From Candidatus Fermentibacterota bacterium (GTDB lineage: Bacteria > JAFGKV01), in the NCBI GenBank assembly GCA_030620115.1, contig JAUXFG010000156.1:1-8981 (forward strand): DNA of 8,981 nucleotides, given 5' to 3'. Below the pieces are notes generated by a model. The model made no database searches and was not told the DNA's origin. It saw only the letters and a program-made list of their open reading frames with translations. Below are positions 1 to 5,055 of the stretch, in pieces; positions within the stretch are counted from its first letter, which is position 1; each line of letters starts with the position of its first letter. A program made the position numbers and the translations under genes.

Positions 1-179
1 CGGCACAGCGTATCCAGTAGCTCTCGATCATGGCTTACCAGGAGGCCAATGCCATGGAATGATTGGAGCGCCGTGGCAAGGAGATGCCGAGCCTCCGCGT
101 CCAGGTGATTCGTGGGTTCGTCAACCGCGAAGATCAATGGTCTCGTCCAGAGGATAACCGCGATCTGTGCTCGCTTCCC
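1..179 (-). pseudogene. ABC-F ATPase fragment (second nucleotide-binding domain, middle part) fused to DUF5916
   Basis: Residues 609-667 of the chimeric frame read GKRAQIAVILW, then FAVDEPTNHLD (Walker B and D-loop, the ABC-F hallmark, with the catalytic E next to D628), then LLVSHDRELLD (H-loop, H658). ABC-F proteins are soluble paired ATPases that act on ribosomes in translation or antibiotic protection. Here the Walker A motif and the LSGGE signature, which should precede this stretch, are absent and replaced by DUF5916 sequence, so the fragment cannot form a working ATPase. The rest lies beyond the left edge. The join is seamless in frame. It could be a real rearrangement or an assembly chimera; the sequence alone cannot tell. 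Confidence 0.85.
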
Positions 180-2003
180 CCGAAATTTATCATATAAATC
201 CTCTCGTGAGAAATCAATGTTGCAGACAATTCTCCTCGTCGGTTTGATAGCAGCTCCGTATGCCACGCGATACTTCCACCCAGTGAAGCCTTCTTCGTAA
301 TGAGGAGCGCTGCCGCAAATGACGGAGAAATACTGATCCAAGTATCGACTCGGCGTGCACCATAATTCGTGCTCAAGACCTTGATATCTAAAGTCATGGC
401 CATTCACCTGCTCATGATTCTTGAAGAACTCAAGCTTTGTCCAAAGGCCGTCTACGGACATCTCACTTGAAGCTGAGAAGTACTCCTCTTTGAGATTATT
501 ATTCTGATCATACCGCCCACTACCCTCAGCATGGAACTCGATCTCATTGATGCTCTCAAAGGGTTTTCTGAGGAAGAATCCGTGATGAGTGCCAATGGTC
601 TTGTACCCCAGGACCTCCCACATGCTGCCGCTCTGTGCCTCGAACTCTTCAGGGAAATCGTCATACCAGAGGCTGTTGTAAGAATTGGCGCCGAAGCGTT
701 CGAGGTTCAGGTTGTATCCAGTGGCTTCATAGGTAGTTGAGTCATTCCTCGTATAGCTTCTGCTGATTTGCGATTTCAAGGAGTAGAGACGGCGTAGCCT
801 GAGCATGCCATCAAGACTGAGAACACGGTTGTATGTTCCATCATCAGGATCATCCTTGTTGGTCATCAAGAAACCGAAACTCGACTCATCCATGACCGCG
901 GTCTTGACTCTGAGATGATTGAAGTAGCTCTCTTTTCCGGAATCATCTTTTTGGTCAATGGCCGAGAGCACTCCGATTCGCGTTCTTCCCATTCTCCCGG
1001 TCAGTTTCATGCCCGCCGCGGGATTCGTGATGGCCCGGGAGTAGAAGAGCGCTTGATTCGAGGTGAATATGTCGGTTCCCTCTGTAAAGAATGGTCTCTT
1101 CTCAGGGAGCCAGCGCGTGTATCGTTCGGATAGTTCGATTCTGTCGGGATCCGCCTCGATCTGTGAGTAGTCAGGATTCACCGTCACATCGAGCATAAAA
1201 TTCGATGTGATGCCATATCTAAAATCGAATCCCGCTTCGGCGGTAATGCTATCTTTCTCTACATGCCTTGTGTGGGACGAGAATACGTAGGGAAGCACGG
1301 CAAAGTGTCTCCCTGTCTTGACTCCGCTGATTCCTCTCAGTACCGACGCCTGTGCGAGGTTGTTGGATATCTTGTGTGTCCTCGGCGGCCAGATATCCAT
1401 CTCGCTCCTGCGCATGATAGATCGCAGCGCATAGAAACCCCATTCTTGCTCTTCCTTGGCCGGCATTCTCAATGAATGGAACGGAACAGCCACCTCAATG
1501 CAGTAATGGTCATCATGGATCTTGCCTTTCGATATCAGATCCGCATCCCATCCATTGTCGCAATAGCCTCCGACATTCCAGATGAAATCGCTCGGGATTC
1601 CATATGGATTGAGATTGAATAGGAATGCTTCTCTTTCGCTATTGTAGGTGTCAAAGCCGAAACCCACACAATCATCGTCATCCCAGTTTTCTCTCTGAGT
1701 CATCGTTGCACGAATCTTCTCTATCTCCGAATCAAAGCACTTGAATGCAAGATAGATATTATCATTATCATAAACGATATAGAGCTCCGTGCGCTCAGAA
1801 GGCGGTGCTCCCTCGTCCGGGTTGTACTGCATGAATCCCCTGATGGGCTCCACATTCCACCAGACCTCATCATTCAAGATGCCATCAAGCGCTGGTGGAT
1901 TCTCCGTTCTACTTATCGTGATTTCGATGTCCTTGGCTTCCACCGCGGCAGCAACACTTATCAGGAAGCCAAGAACCCATAGCATGATTGATCTTCGCGT
2001 CAT
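1..2003 (-). CDS. CBM9/DUF5916 outer-membrane-type protein, fused in frame to an ABC-F fragment; partial at left edge
   Basis: The frame is open for 667 codons with no stop and continues beyond the left edge. It starts at ATG 2003; an AGGAAGG lies about 12 nt upstream. Residues 1-23 form a Sec signal peptide (basic MTRR, then LWVLGFLISVAAAVEA). Residues about 28-215 resemble the CBM9-like domain that opens this family (PALDGILNDEVW, ELYIVYDNDNIYLAF, WGFYALRSIMRR). Residues about 220-608 match the DUF5916 beta-barrel-like region, with the hallmark KRPFFTEG at 302-309 followed by LFYSRAI and AGMKLTGRMG. The family is usually 700-850 residues, so the barrel's C-terminal strands are missing: after DLYDKFR at 608 the frame runs into ABC-F ATPase sequence. 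The family is thought to act at the outer membrane; its substrate is unknown. I am confident of the DUF5916 assignment. Whether the chimeric gene is functional is doubtful. Confidence 0.85.
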   Translation of the reverse strand, partial: MTRRSIMLWVLGFLISVAAAVEAKDIEITISRTENPPALDGILNDEVWWNVEPIRGFMQYNPDEGAPPSERTELYIVYDNDNIYLAFKCFDSEIEKIRATMTQRENWDDDDCVGFGFDTYNSEREAFLFNLNPYGIPSDFIWNVGGYCDNGWDADLISKGKIHDDHYCIEVAVPFHSLRMPAKEEQEWGFYALRSIMRRSEMDIWPPRTHKISNNLAQASVLRGISGVKTGRHFAVLPYVFSSHTRHVEKDSITAEAGFDFRYGITSNFMLDVTVNPDYSQIEADPDRIELSERYTRWLPEKRPFFTEGTDIFTSNQALFYSRAITNPAAGMKLTGRMGRTRIGVLSAIDQKDDSGKESYFNHLRVKTAVMDESSFGFLMTNKDDPDDGTYNRVLSLDGMLRLRRLYSLKSQISRSYTRNDSTTYEATGYNLNLERFGANSYNSLWYDDFPEEFEAQSGSMWEVLGYKTIGTHHGFFLRKPFESINEIEFHAEGSGRYDQNNNLKEEYFSASSEMSVDGLWTKLEFFKNHEQVNGHDFRYQGLEHELWCTPSRYLDQYFSVICGSAPHYEEGFTGWKYRVAYGAAIKPTRRIVCNIDFSREDLYDKFRGKRAQIAVILWTRPLIFAVDEPTNHLDAEARHLLATALQSFHGIGLLVSHDRELLDTLC

Positions 2004-2296
2004 TCTTGTCTCAGTCCTTCCTGTCTTGGGATGCGCCCCAGTTATCCTGCACCCCGGCGGCATATCGTACTCCGGAACCTCTCTTCGGATAGGGCTGCAG
2101 AGACGAGCCTCCTCCGCAAAAGGCATGAGGTGTTCCTCGGAGTCATAAAATCGGGTTGTCTTGGTTTTCGAAGTGTGATTTCAATCGGTCCCCGAGATCC
2201 AGCAGAGGGATCCTTAAGGATCGAGAGGGAATCGGTAGATAGGAGCTGCTAGTCGGTGGGAATGCAACCAGGGAAAAGAGGAAGGAATTTGGATCC

Positions 2297-2412
2297 CTTC
2301 GACTTGGCTCAGGACAGGCGGCGAAGCTCGGGATCACGTGACCATGTTGGCACGTGGAACGTGACTCACGTGGCGGGGTTTTTGGGACAAGAAATGGGAA
2401 GTTCGGGTTAAG
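2297..2412. repeat. Degenerate MITE-like element, one terminal repeat only
   Basis: Positions 2297-2319 carry a 23-nt module (CTTCGAC...GGCTCAGGACAGGC) that recurs, diverged, at 4017-4039 and inverted at 3937-3959. Positions 2396-2412 (GGGAAGTTCGGGTTAAG) match the right-end terminal repeat of the elements at 3885-4066 and 8685-8757. No matching left end was found upstream, so this is best read as a left-truncated copy of the same family. The order, module then right end, is the same as in the 3885-4066 copy, but the spacing is longer (76 against 12 nt). Confidence 0.5.
2335..2372. repeat. Three CACGTG palindromes at exact 16-bp spacing
   Basis: CACGTG occurs at 2335-2340, 2351-2356 and 2367-2372, each start 16 bp after the previous one. 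The bases between differ, so this is not a simple tandem duplication. It could be an operator array for a dimeric regulator or leftover repeat structure. It lies about 330 bp upstream of the DUF5916 start and downstream of the oxidase stop, so no target gene is obvious. Confidence 0.5.
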
Positions 2413-2426
2413 AGGCTCATATTGGC

Positions 2427-2446
2427 GGACGCGACGGAGCGCGTCC
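2427..2446. repeat. Palindromic repeat hairpin (GGACGCG/CGCGTCC)
   Basis: GGACGCG at 2427-2433 and CGCGTCC at 2440-2446 form a perfect 7-bp stem with a 6-nt loop, inside TTGGCGGACGCG and CGCGTCCCTCC flanks. From memory, near-identical palindromes are dispersed in many environmental bacterial genomes; I treat it as a REP-like repeat rather than a terminator. Confidence 0.55.
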
Positions 2447-2482
2447 CTCCACAGGATAAGACGCACAGATTCCTCGCTGGAG

Positions 2483-2502
2483 GGCCACGGTCTCTCGTGG
2501 CC
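2483..2502. repeat. Palindromic repeat hairpin (GGCCACG/CGTGGCC)
   Basis: GGCCACG at 2483-2489 and CGTGGCC at 2496-2502 form a perfect 7-bp stem with loop GTCTCT. It sits between two other GC-rich palindromes, giving three tandem hairpins within about 130 bp downstream of the alternative oxidase gene. Confidence 0.55.
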
Positions 2503-2540
2503 GCGTTTGGCGCCGATAGGTCCGGACGCTGGTTGGCGGT

Positions 2541-2557
2541 TGCGGCCGGAGGCCGCC
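2541..2557. repeat. REP-like palindrome abutting the oxidase stop codon
   Basis: GCGGCC at 2542-2547 and GGCCGC at 2551-2556 pair around a GGA loop. The 17-nt unit is found again, perfectly and inverted, at 4393-4409. It begins directly after the TGA stop of the minus-strand oxidase gene (stop at 2558-2560). It may stop transcription or protect the mRNA end, though no T-run follows. Confidence 0.6.
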
Positions 2558-3232
2558 TCAGGCAGGCCTTTCGTATTCAACCACACATTCCGGTTTGCCA
2601 CAGAACACGAAGCTTTTGTTCATATGATCCCGTTCATCGAGTCCGATGCGCCTAAACACTTCCGCCCAGGTGTTGAAGCTTCCATATTGTTTCACTAATT
2701 CATTGTTGACTGGCTGTTCCTCCCATTCCGGGTGTTCTTCAACGAATTGCGCGTACACGTGCTCCGCATGATCCTCGAACTCCGCGTTGAACAGGAACGC
2801 CCTACGGATGTTGATCAAAGCCATTGTGCGCGTCAGAAGAGCATAGAACGCGACCATCAGAAATGGGATAGGCGGGAACAGATACCATCGATTCTTGAGG
2901 CCATCTTCTTTCATCTTCTCATTGATGATGAGCAGGTGCCAATACTCATTATCTTGAGCCTCGCGACTCCACGCCATAATCCTGCGCGCCTGTCTCACCA
3001 GTTCTTGGTTGCGATAGCGACGTGTCATCCTCGAGTATTGACGGATTTCCCAAGCCCTATAAGGAATGCCGGCCAACATTTCGATGAGTTTTGCCTTGGC
3101 AAGTGTCACTTTCTTGCCCGCAACCAAGTCCATCGAGAGGAAAAAGAATCGTGCCGCTATTGAATACTTGTACCGAGGCCGAGTCCTTGACGCTTGCTGT
3201 TCCCGTTTGAGGTCGATGTTGGTCTGTTCCAT
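2558..3232 (-). CDS. Divergent alternative oxidase (ubiquinol oxidase, non-electrogenic)
   Basis: The 224-residue protein fits the AOX family, di-iron monotopic membrane enzymes that oxidise ubiquinol and reduce oxygen to water without pumping protons. All six iron ligands are visible in order: E51 in LIEMLAGIP (compare LETVAGVPG), E96 and H99 in NEYWHLL (compare NERMHL), E153 in FEDHAEHVY (compare LEEEAVHTY, with the active-site Tyr as Y160), and E200 and H203 in LDERDHMNK (compare ADEAHHRDVN). The hydrophobic stretch WYLFPPIPFLMVAFYALL (116-133) fits the membrane-binding helix. No targeting peptide is present, and the length is right for bacterial AOX. The ATG at 3232 has only a weak purine-rich region upstream; an inverted repeat lies 20 nt upstream. 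The protein ends directly at a REP-like palindrome. Motif wording is clearly diverged from mitochondrial and proteobacterial AOX, so the oxidase activity is inferred, while family membership is strong. Confidence 0.88.
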   Translation of the reverse strand: MEQTNIDLKREQQASRTRPRYKYSIAARFFFLSMDLVAGKKVTLAKAKLIEMLAGIPYRAWEIRQYSRMTRRYRNQELVRQARRIMAWSREAQDNEYWHLLIINEKMKEDGLKNRWYLFPPIPFLMVAFYALLTRTMALINIRRAFLFNAEFEDHAEHVYAQFVEEHPEWEEQPVNNELVKQYGSFNTWAEVFRRIGLDERDHMNKSFVFCGKPECVVEYERPA

Positions 3233-3251
3233 TGATGTGTCCAGTCAGGTC

Positions 3252-3274
3252 AGTGTTGCCGGCTAATCAACACT
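3252..3274. promoter_or_regulatory. Inverted repeat just upstream of the alternative oxidase start
   Basis: AGTGTTG at 3252-3258 and CAACACT at 3268-3274 are perfect inverted repeats with a 9-nt spacer, ending 20 nt from the oxidase start codon. The symmetry and position fit an operator or a 5' leader hairpin. I recognise no specific regulator site. The assignment as regulatory is inference from position only. Confidence 0.35.
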
Positions 3275-3297
3275 ATTCCGACTCTTCAGGTTGTGCG

Positions 3298-3354
3298 AGT
3301 GTTCAGGGGTTCAGGAAAATGCCTGGCCCATGGCCGCTGATCCCCCTGAACACT
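3298..3354. repeat. 12-bp perfect inverted repeat between the small unknown gene and the oxidase
   Basis: AGTGTTCAGGGG at 3298-3309 pairs perfectly with CCCCTGAACACT at 3343-3354, and the loop contains a second dyad, GGCCCATGGCC. It lies 51 nt beyond the stop of the minus-strand gene at 3405-3725 and upstream of the oxidase. There is no T-tract, so it is more likely a dispersed palindromic repeat than an intrinsic terminator, though it may still stabilise the mRNA end. Confidence 0.5.
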
Positions 3355-3404
3355 GAACTGCCCAGTGAGCTCGACATCACAGGCCGGGAGACACCTCTGA
3401 GATC

Positions 3405-3725
3405 CTACATCTGTAGCGTTTCCGCCCCTGCTGCCTCAAGCTTCTCGGCCAGTCTGCCAGCGATGGAGTTGAGGTCGCCTGTGTCGAAGAGCACGAACGT
3501 TCCATAGCGTAATTGAAAGAAGAGACCTGATCCTGTGGTTGCTATGGCAAGTTCGAGCGGGATCTTCTCCGCGCCTGCGGCGATTTGGTACCCTTTCCGC
3601 TTGAATATCATGTGTGTTGGGTTCTCTACATGAACCTCGAATCCCTCCTCAAGAATGAGCTTCTTAGCATCCTCCAGCGGGATCTTCACTTCGAGCTCTC
3701 TCTCAATCGGTTTCCAGCCCCACAT
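3405..3725 (-). CDS. Conserved-looking small protein of unknown function
   Basis: This is a 106-residue protein starting MWGWKPIERELEVKIP and ending AAGAETLQM. The start at ATG 3725 is well supported: AAAGGAG lies 6 nt upstream. There is no signal peptide or membrane segment, so it is probably cytoplasmic. The sequence alternates strands and helices: LEVKIPLEDAKKLILEEGF, then VHVENPTHMIFKRKGYQ, then a strand-rich middle (GLFFQLRYGTFVLFDTG), then a C-terminal amphipathic helix (LNSIAGRLAEKLEAAG). That suggests a compact alpha/beta domain. I recognise no family. It is separated from the oxidase gene by 172 bp with a long inverted repeat, so the two are probably not co-transcribed. The good ribosome binding site and plausible composition make it a real gene. 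Confidence 0.7.
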   Translation of the reverse strand: MWGWKPIERELEVKIPLEDAKKLILEEGFEVHVENPTHMIFKRKGYQIAAGAEKIPLELAIATTGSGLFFQLRYGTFVLFDTGDLNSIAGRLAEKLEAAGAETLQM

Positions 3726-3884
3726 TGAGTGCTCCTTTCCGGCTAAGGACGGTCATAGCGGTCGGCTCGTACATCCGGGAAGACTTGTCAGTCAGGACGG
3801 CCAGGCCGTGTGACAGGATTCACATCCACGCGTATGAAAGTATCTCAATTGATGCCAACGAGCAAGCATAAACAGTATTGGGAT

Positions 3885-4066
3885 TAACCCGGACTTCTCG
3901 ATCCTGCGACCGCCACAGGACAGAGGAACGCCTTCAGCCTGTCCTGAGCGTAGTCGAAGGGAGCCCGGGGCAGGGGTCGCAAGCCTTGTCCCGTATCAGC
4001 GCAGGACCGTTTCGTACTTCGGCAAGGCTCAGTGCAGGCGAGAGTGTCGGTGAGAAGTCCGGGTTA
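3885..4066. mobile_element. MITE-like element with terminal inverted repeats TAACCCGGACTTCTC
   Basis: The left end TAACCCGGACTTCTC (3885-3899) is repeated perfectly inverted at 4052-4066, giving a 182-bp element with no coding capacity. Inside is a second, imperfect 23-nt inverted pair at 3937-3959 and 4017-4039, so a single strand could fold into a long nested hairpin. The same terminal repeat occurs at 2396-2412 and at both ends of 8685-8757. The ends sit in TTAA on the left and TTAG on the right, hinting at a TTAA-like target. Its right end abuts the C-terminal codons of the WecG pseudogene, so insertion here may have removed that gene's last residues. No transposase is in the window. Confidence 0.65.
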
Positions 4067-4067
4067 G

Positions 4068-4374
4068 CAGATGCCACACGAAGACAGGATTGCCGATCAG
4101 GTAGCGGCGCCATAACCGAGCCGGCTCAAGCACCAAGAAAGAACAGGCCAGAGCCTTGCACATCCATGGATGCCAGAAGCCGGTCAAACCAATCCGGAAG
4201 CGCCAGGCGTTCAGGCAAGCTCTCGCCGAGTAGACGCGCCCCCCATTTGACGCCAAATCCGTCACAGAAAACAATATCACAGCTATTCATGAAGTCGCGA
4301 AGCCACTCTTGCTTCAACGAGAGGTTGGTCAAGCCAGCATGAATGCCCGCCATGGTGATGTAGTCTATGGGCAT
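4068..4374 (-). pseudogene. WecG/TagA/CpsF glycosyltransferase remnant, copy A (internal deletion and frameshift)
   Basis: From ATG 4374 the frame reads MPIDYITMAGIHA, then LSLKQEWLRDFMNSC and DIVFCDGFGVKWGARLLGE, then LALPDWFDRLLAS and LFFLGA before a TGA at 4126-4128. This is the N-terminal half of the GT26 fold, which transfers N-acetylmannosamine-type sugars onto lipid-linked intermediates. Overlapping in another frame is LEPARLWRRYLIGNPVFVWHLL (about 4133-4068), which is the family's C-terminal helix. The roughly 100 residues between Rossmann strand and tail are gone, with a frame change. The usual stretch between the PID..T segment and NL(A/S) (family pattern NVHxxNLA) is also missing after GIHA. 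The tail runs into the terminal repeat of the MITE-like element. The gene is dead. Confidence 0.8.
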
Positions 4375-4390
4375 CTCATGCAACTTCCCT
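4247..4390. repeat. Duplicated block 1, copy A (WecG N-terminus)
   Basis: Positions 4247-4390 match 7536-7670 with five mismatches and one 9-bp gap in the second copy (the codons for VFC). Together with block 2, in the same order and orientation 3.1-3.3 kb away, this shows a segmental duplication. Confidence 0.9.
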
Positions 4391-4392
4391 AA

Positions 4393-4530
4393 GGCGGCCT
4401 CCGGCCGCAATCCCGCGCAGTATGCGGGATTGATCCTCGGTCCTGTAGCTCCCCATGAGGACACCCGCACTCTGAAAGCTAGTGCCACTATCTACGCAAG
4501 AAACGTAGATGTCTCGGACAAAGGCTCTAA
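4393..4530. mobile_element. 138-bp insertion with hairpins, flanked by CTAA
   Basis: Relative to the other copy of the duplication (7669-7673), copy A has exactly 138 extra bases. CTAA at 4389-4392 is repeated at 4527-4530, while the unoccupied copy has CTAT, so this looks like a 134-bp element with a 4-bp target duplication. It starts with two tandem hairpins: GCGGCC/GGCCGC (4394-4408) and a 9-bp stem CAATCCCGC/GCGGGATTG (4408-4432). Near its far end is a third, ATCTACG/CGTAGAT (4490-4510). There is no coding capacity and no clear terminal inverted repeat. The alternative, a deletion in the other copy between short direct repeats, is possible. Confidence 0.55.
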
Positions 4531-4554
4531 CTGTCTCCTTTGTCGCCACACGTA

Positions 4555-4626
4555 CTATGACTGCCCCATCTCCTCAACCAAATCCTGAAGCTGACCGTGC
4601 ATCTCCCGGAATACCGCCTGTATCCT
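4555..4626 (-). pseudogene. C-terminal fragment of a duplicate of the membrane-anchored protein at 7697-8293
   Basis: The minus strand encodes RIQAVFREMHGQLQDLVEE followed by MGQS and a TAG stop at 4555-4557. The intact protein ends RIQAIFQEMHGQLQDLVEE, MGQS and stop, so only two of these residues differ. The homology ends abruptly at about 4627, so only the last two dozen codons survive. At the DNA level 4531-4626 and 7673-7768 differ at nine positions, several of them C/T transitions. Confidence 0.85.
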
Positions 4627-4732
4627 GGGATGTTTCATTCTCTCGTCTTACAGTCTCGGCCTATCGCTACGGCTCAAGATTAGGAATATGGAATCCCCTA
4701 GAGAGATTCCGGAACCGTGGCGCCACCACCAG

Positions 4733-4850
4733 TCATTGCGAGGAGGATAGCGACGAAGCAATCTCATCCGCCCATCGAGATCGCCGCGCTGTTGCTCGCG
4801 ATGACCTCCGGGGTCTTAGCCATTGCAAGGAGGGTTCCGAAAGTGCAAAT
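4733..4850. repeat. Dispersed inverted repeat of the CATTGCGAGGAG...GAAGCAATCTC type, with a partial second unit
   Basis: CATTGCGAGGAG at 4735-4746 and GACGAAGCAATCTC form the left half. Positions 4777-4805 (GAGATCGCC ... CTCGCGATGAC) are a decayed inverted right half. A partial direct copy, CATTGCAAGGAGG followed by GTGCAAATC, follows at 4818-4850. From memory, this palindrome family is widespread between genes in many environmental genomes. It is non-coding and can fold into a long hairpin. Confidence 0.65.
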
Positions 4851-4933
4851 CACTCTCCGGCCTGTCCTAAAGCATCACGAAAGCGCTGCCAAAGGCGGCA
4901 TCAAGCTCAAGATGCTGTCGATTTTGGTGCACC

Positions 4934-4959
4934 GGGACGTGGTGAAAAGGCCACGTCCC
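4934..4959. repeat. Hairpin GGGACGTGG/CCACGTCCC
   Basis: A perfect 9-bp stem (4934-4942 with 4951-4959) has the loop TGAAAAGG. It lies about 100 bp downstream of the lipoprotein stop, beyond the stronger terminator-like hairpin, so it could be a second-line terminator or another dispersed palindrome. Confidence 0.45.
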
Positions 4960-4998
4960 AGGCATTGGTCGGCGCCGGGCCCGGAGGTTTGGCACGAC

Positions 4999-5025
4999 GA
5001 AGCCCCCGCAAGAGCGGGGGGCTTC
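4999..5025 (-). terminator. Terminator-like hairpin downstream of the lipoprotein gene
   Basis: GAAGCCCCCGC (4999-5009) pairs with GCGGGGGGCTTC (5014-5025), with one bulged base and a 4-nt AAGA loop. It begins about 30 nt after the TAG stop of the minus-strand lipoprotein gene. The stem is very GC-rich; the following T-stretch is poor (TTCGTCGT), so it is terminator-like rather than canonical. Confidence 0.6.
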
Positions 5026-5055
5026 TCTCGGTGAATGCTCAGCGAACCAGGTGAC

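Larger units (their letters stand above)
2004..2557. other. Gene-free spacer filled with palindromes
   Basis: No credible gene lies here; the open frames crossing it on both strands show no domain or codon signal. From 2004 to about 2290 I see only presumed leader sequence for the minus-strand gene below it and a perfect 14-bp palindrome, GATCCTTAAGGATC, at 2209-2222. From 2297 to 2557 the stretch is packed with repeats listed separately. Such density is typical of a site that repeatedly accepts short mobile or REP-like sequences. Confidence 0.7.
4627..5055. other. Gene-free spacer with dispersed repeats
   Basis: No gene is supported here. It holds a small dyad GGAATC/GATTCC (4690-4710), a decayed inverted repeat (4733-4805), a partial second copy of it, a 9-bp stem hairpin (4934-4959) and a terminator for the lipoprotein gene. 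The frames crossing it, including one with a peptide resembling SHCEEDSDEAIS, are translations of the repeat. Confidence 0.65.

Noticed and set aside
1789-2148. Plus-strand open frame of 119 codons
   Set aside because: It is opposite the start and signal peptide of the DUF5916 gene, which has strong family motifs on the minus strand.
2209-2222. GATCCTTAAGGATC as an operator or attachment site
   Set aside because: It is a single perfect palindrome with no partner copy or positional support, so chance is plausible.
2427-2557. CRISPR-like array from closely spaced palindromes
   Set aside because: The three hairpins differ in sequence and spacing; there are no identical direct repeats with unique spacers.
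2143-2601. Minus-strand open frame of 152 codons through the gene-free region
   Set aside because: It overlaps the end of the alternative oxidase in another frame and runs through palindromic repeats; the peptide is a translation of repeats.
4509-5054. Plus-strand open frame of 181 codons
   Set aside because: It crosses the duplicated gene tail, the CATTGCGAGGAG repeat and the terminator; the peptide is what these repeats read as in this frame.
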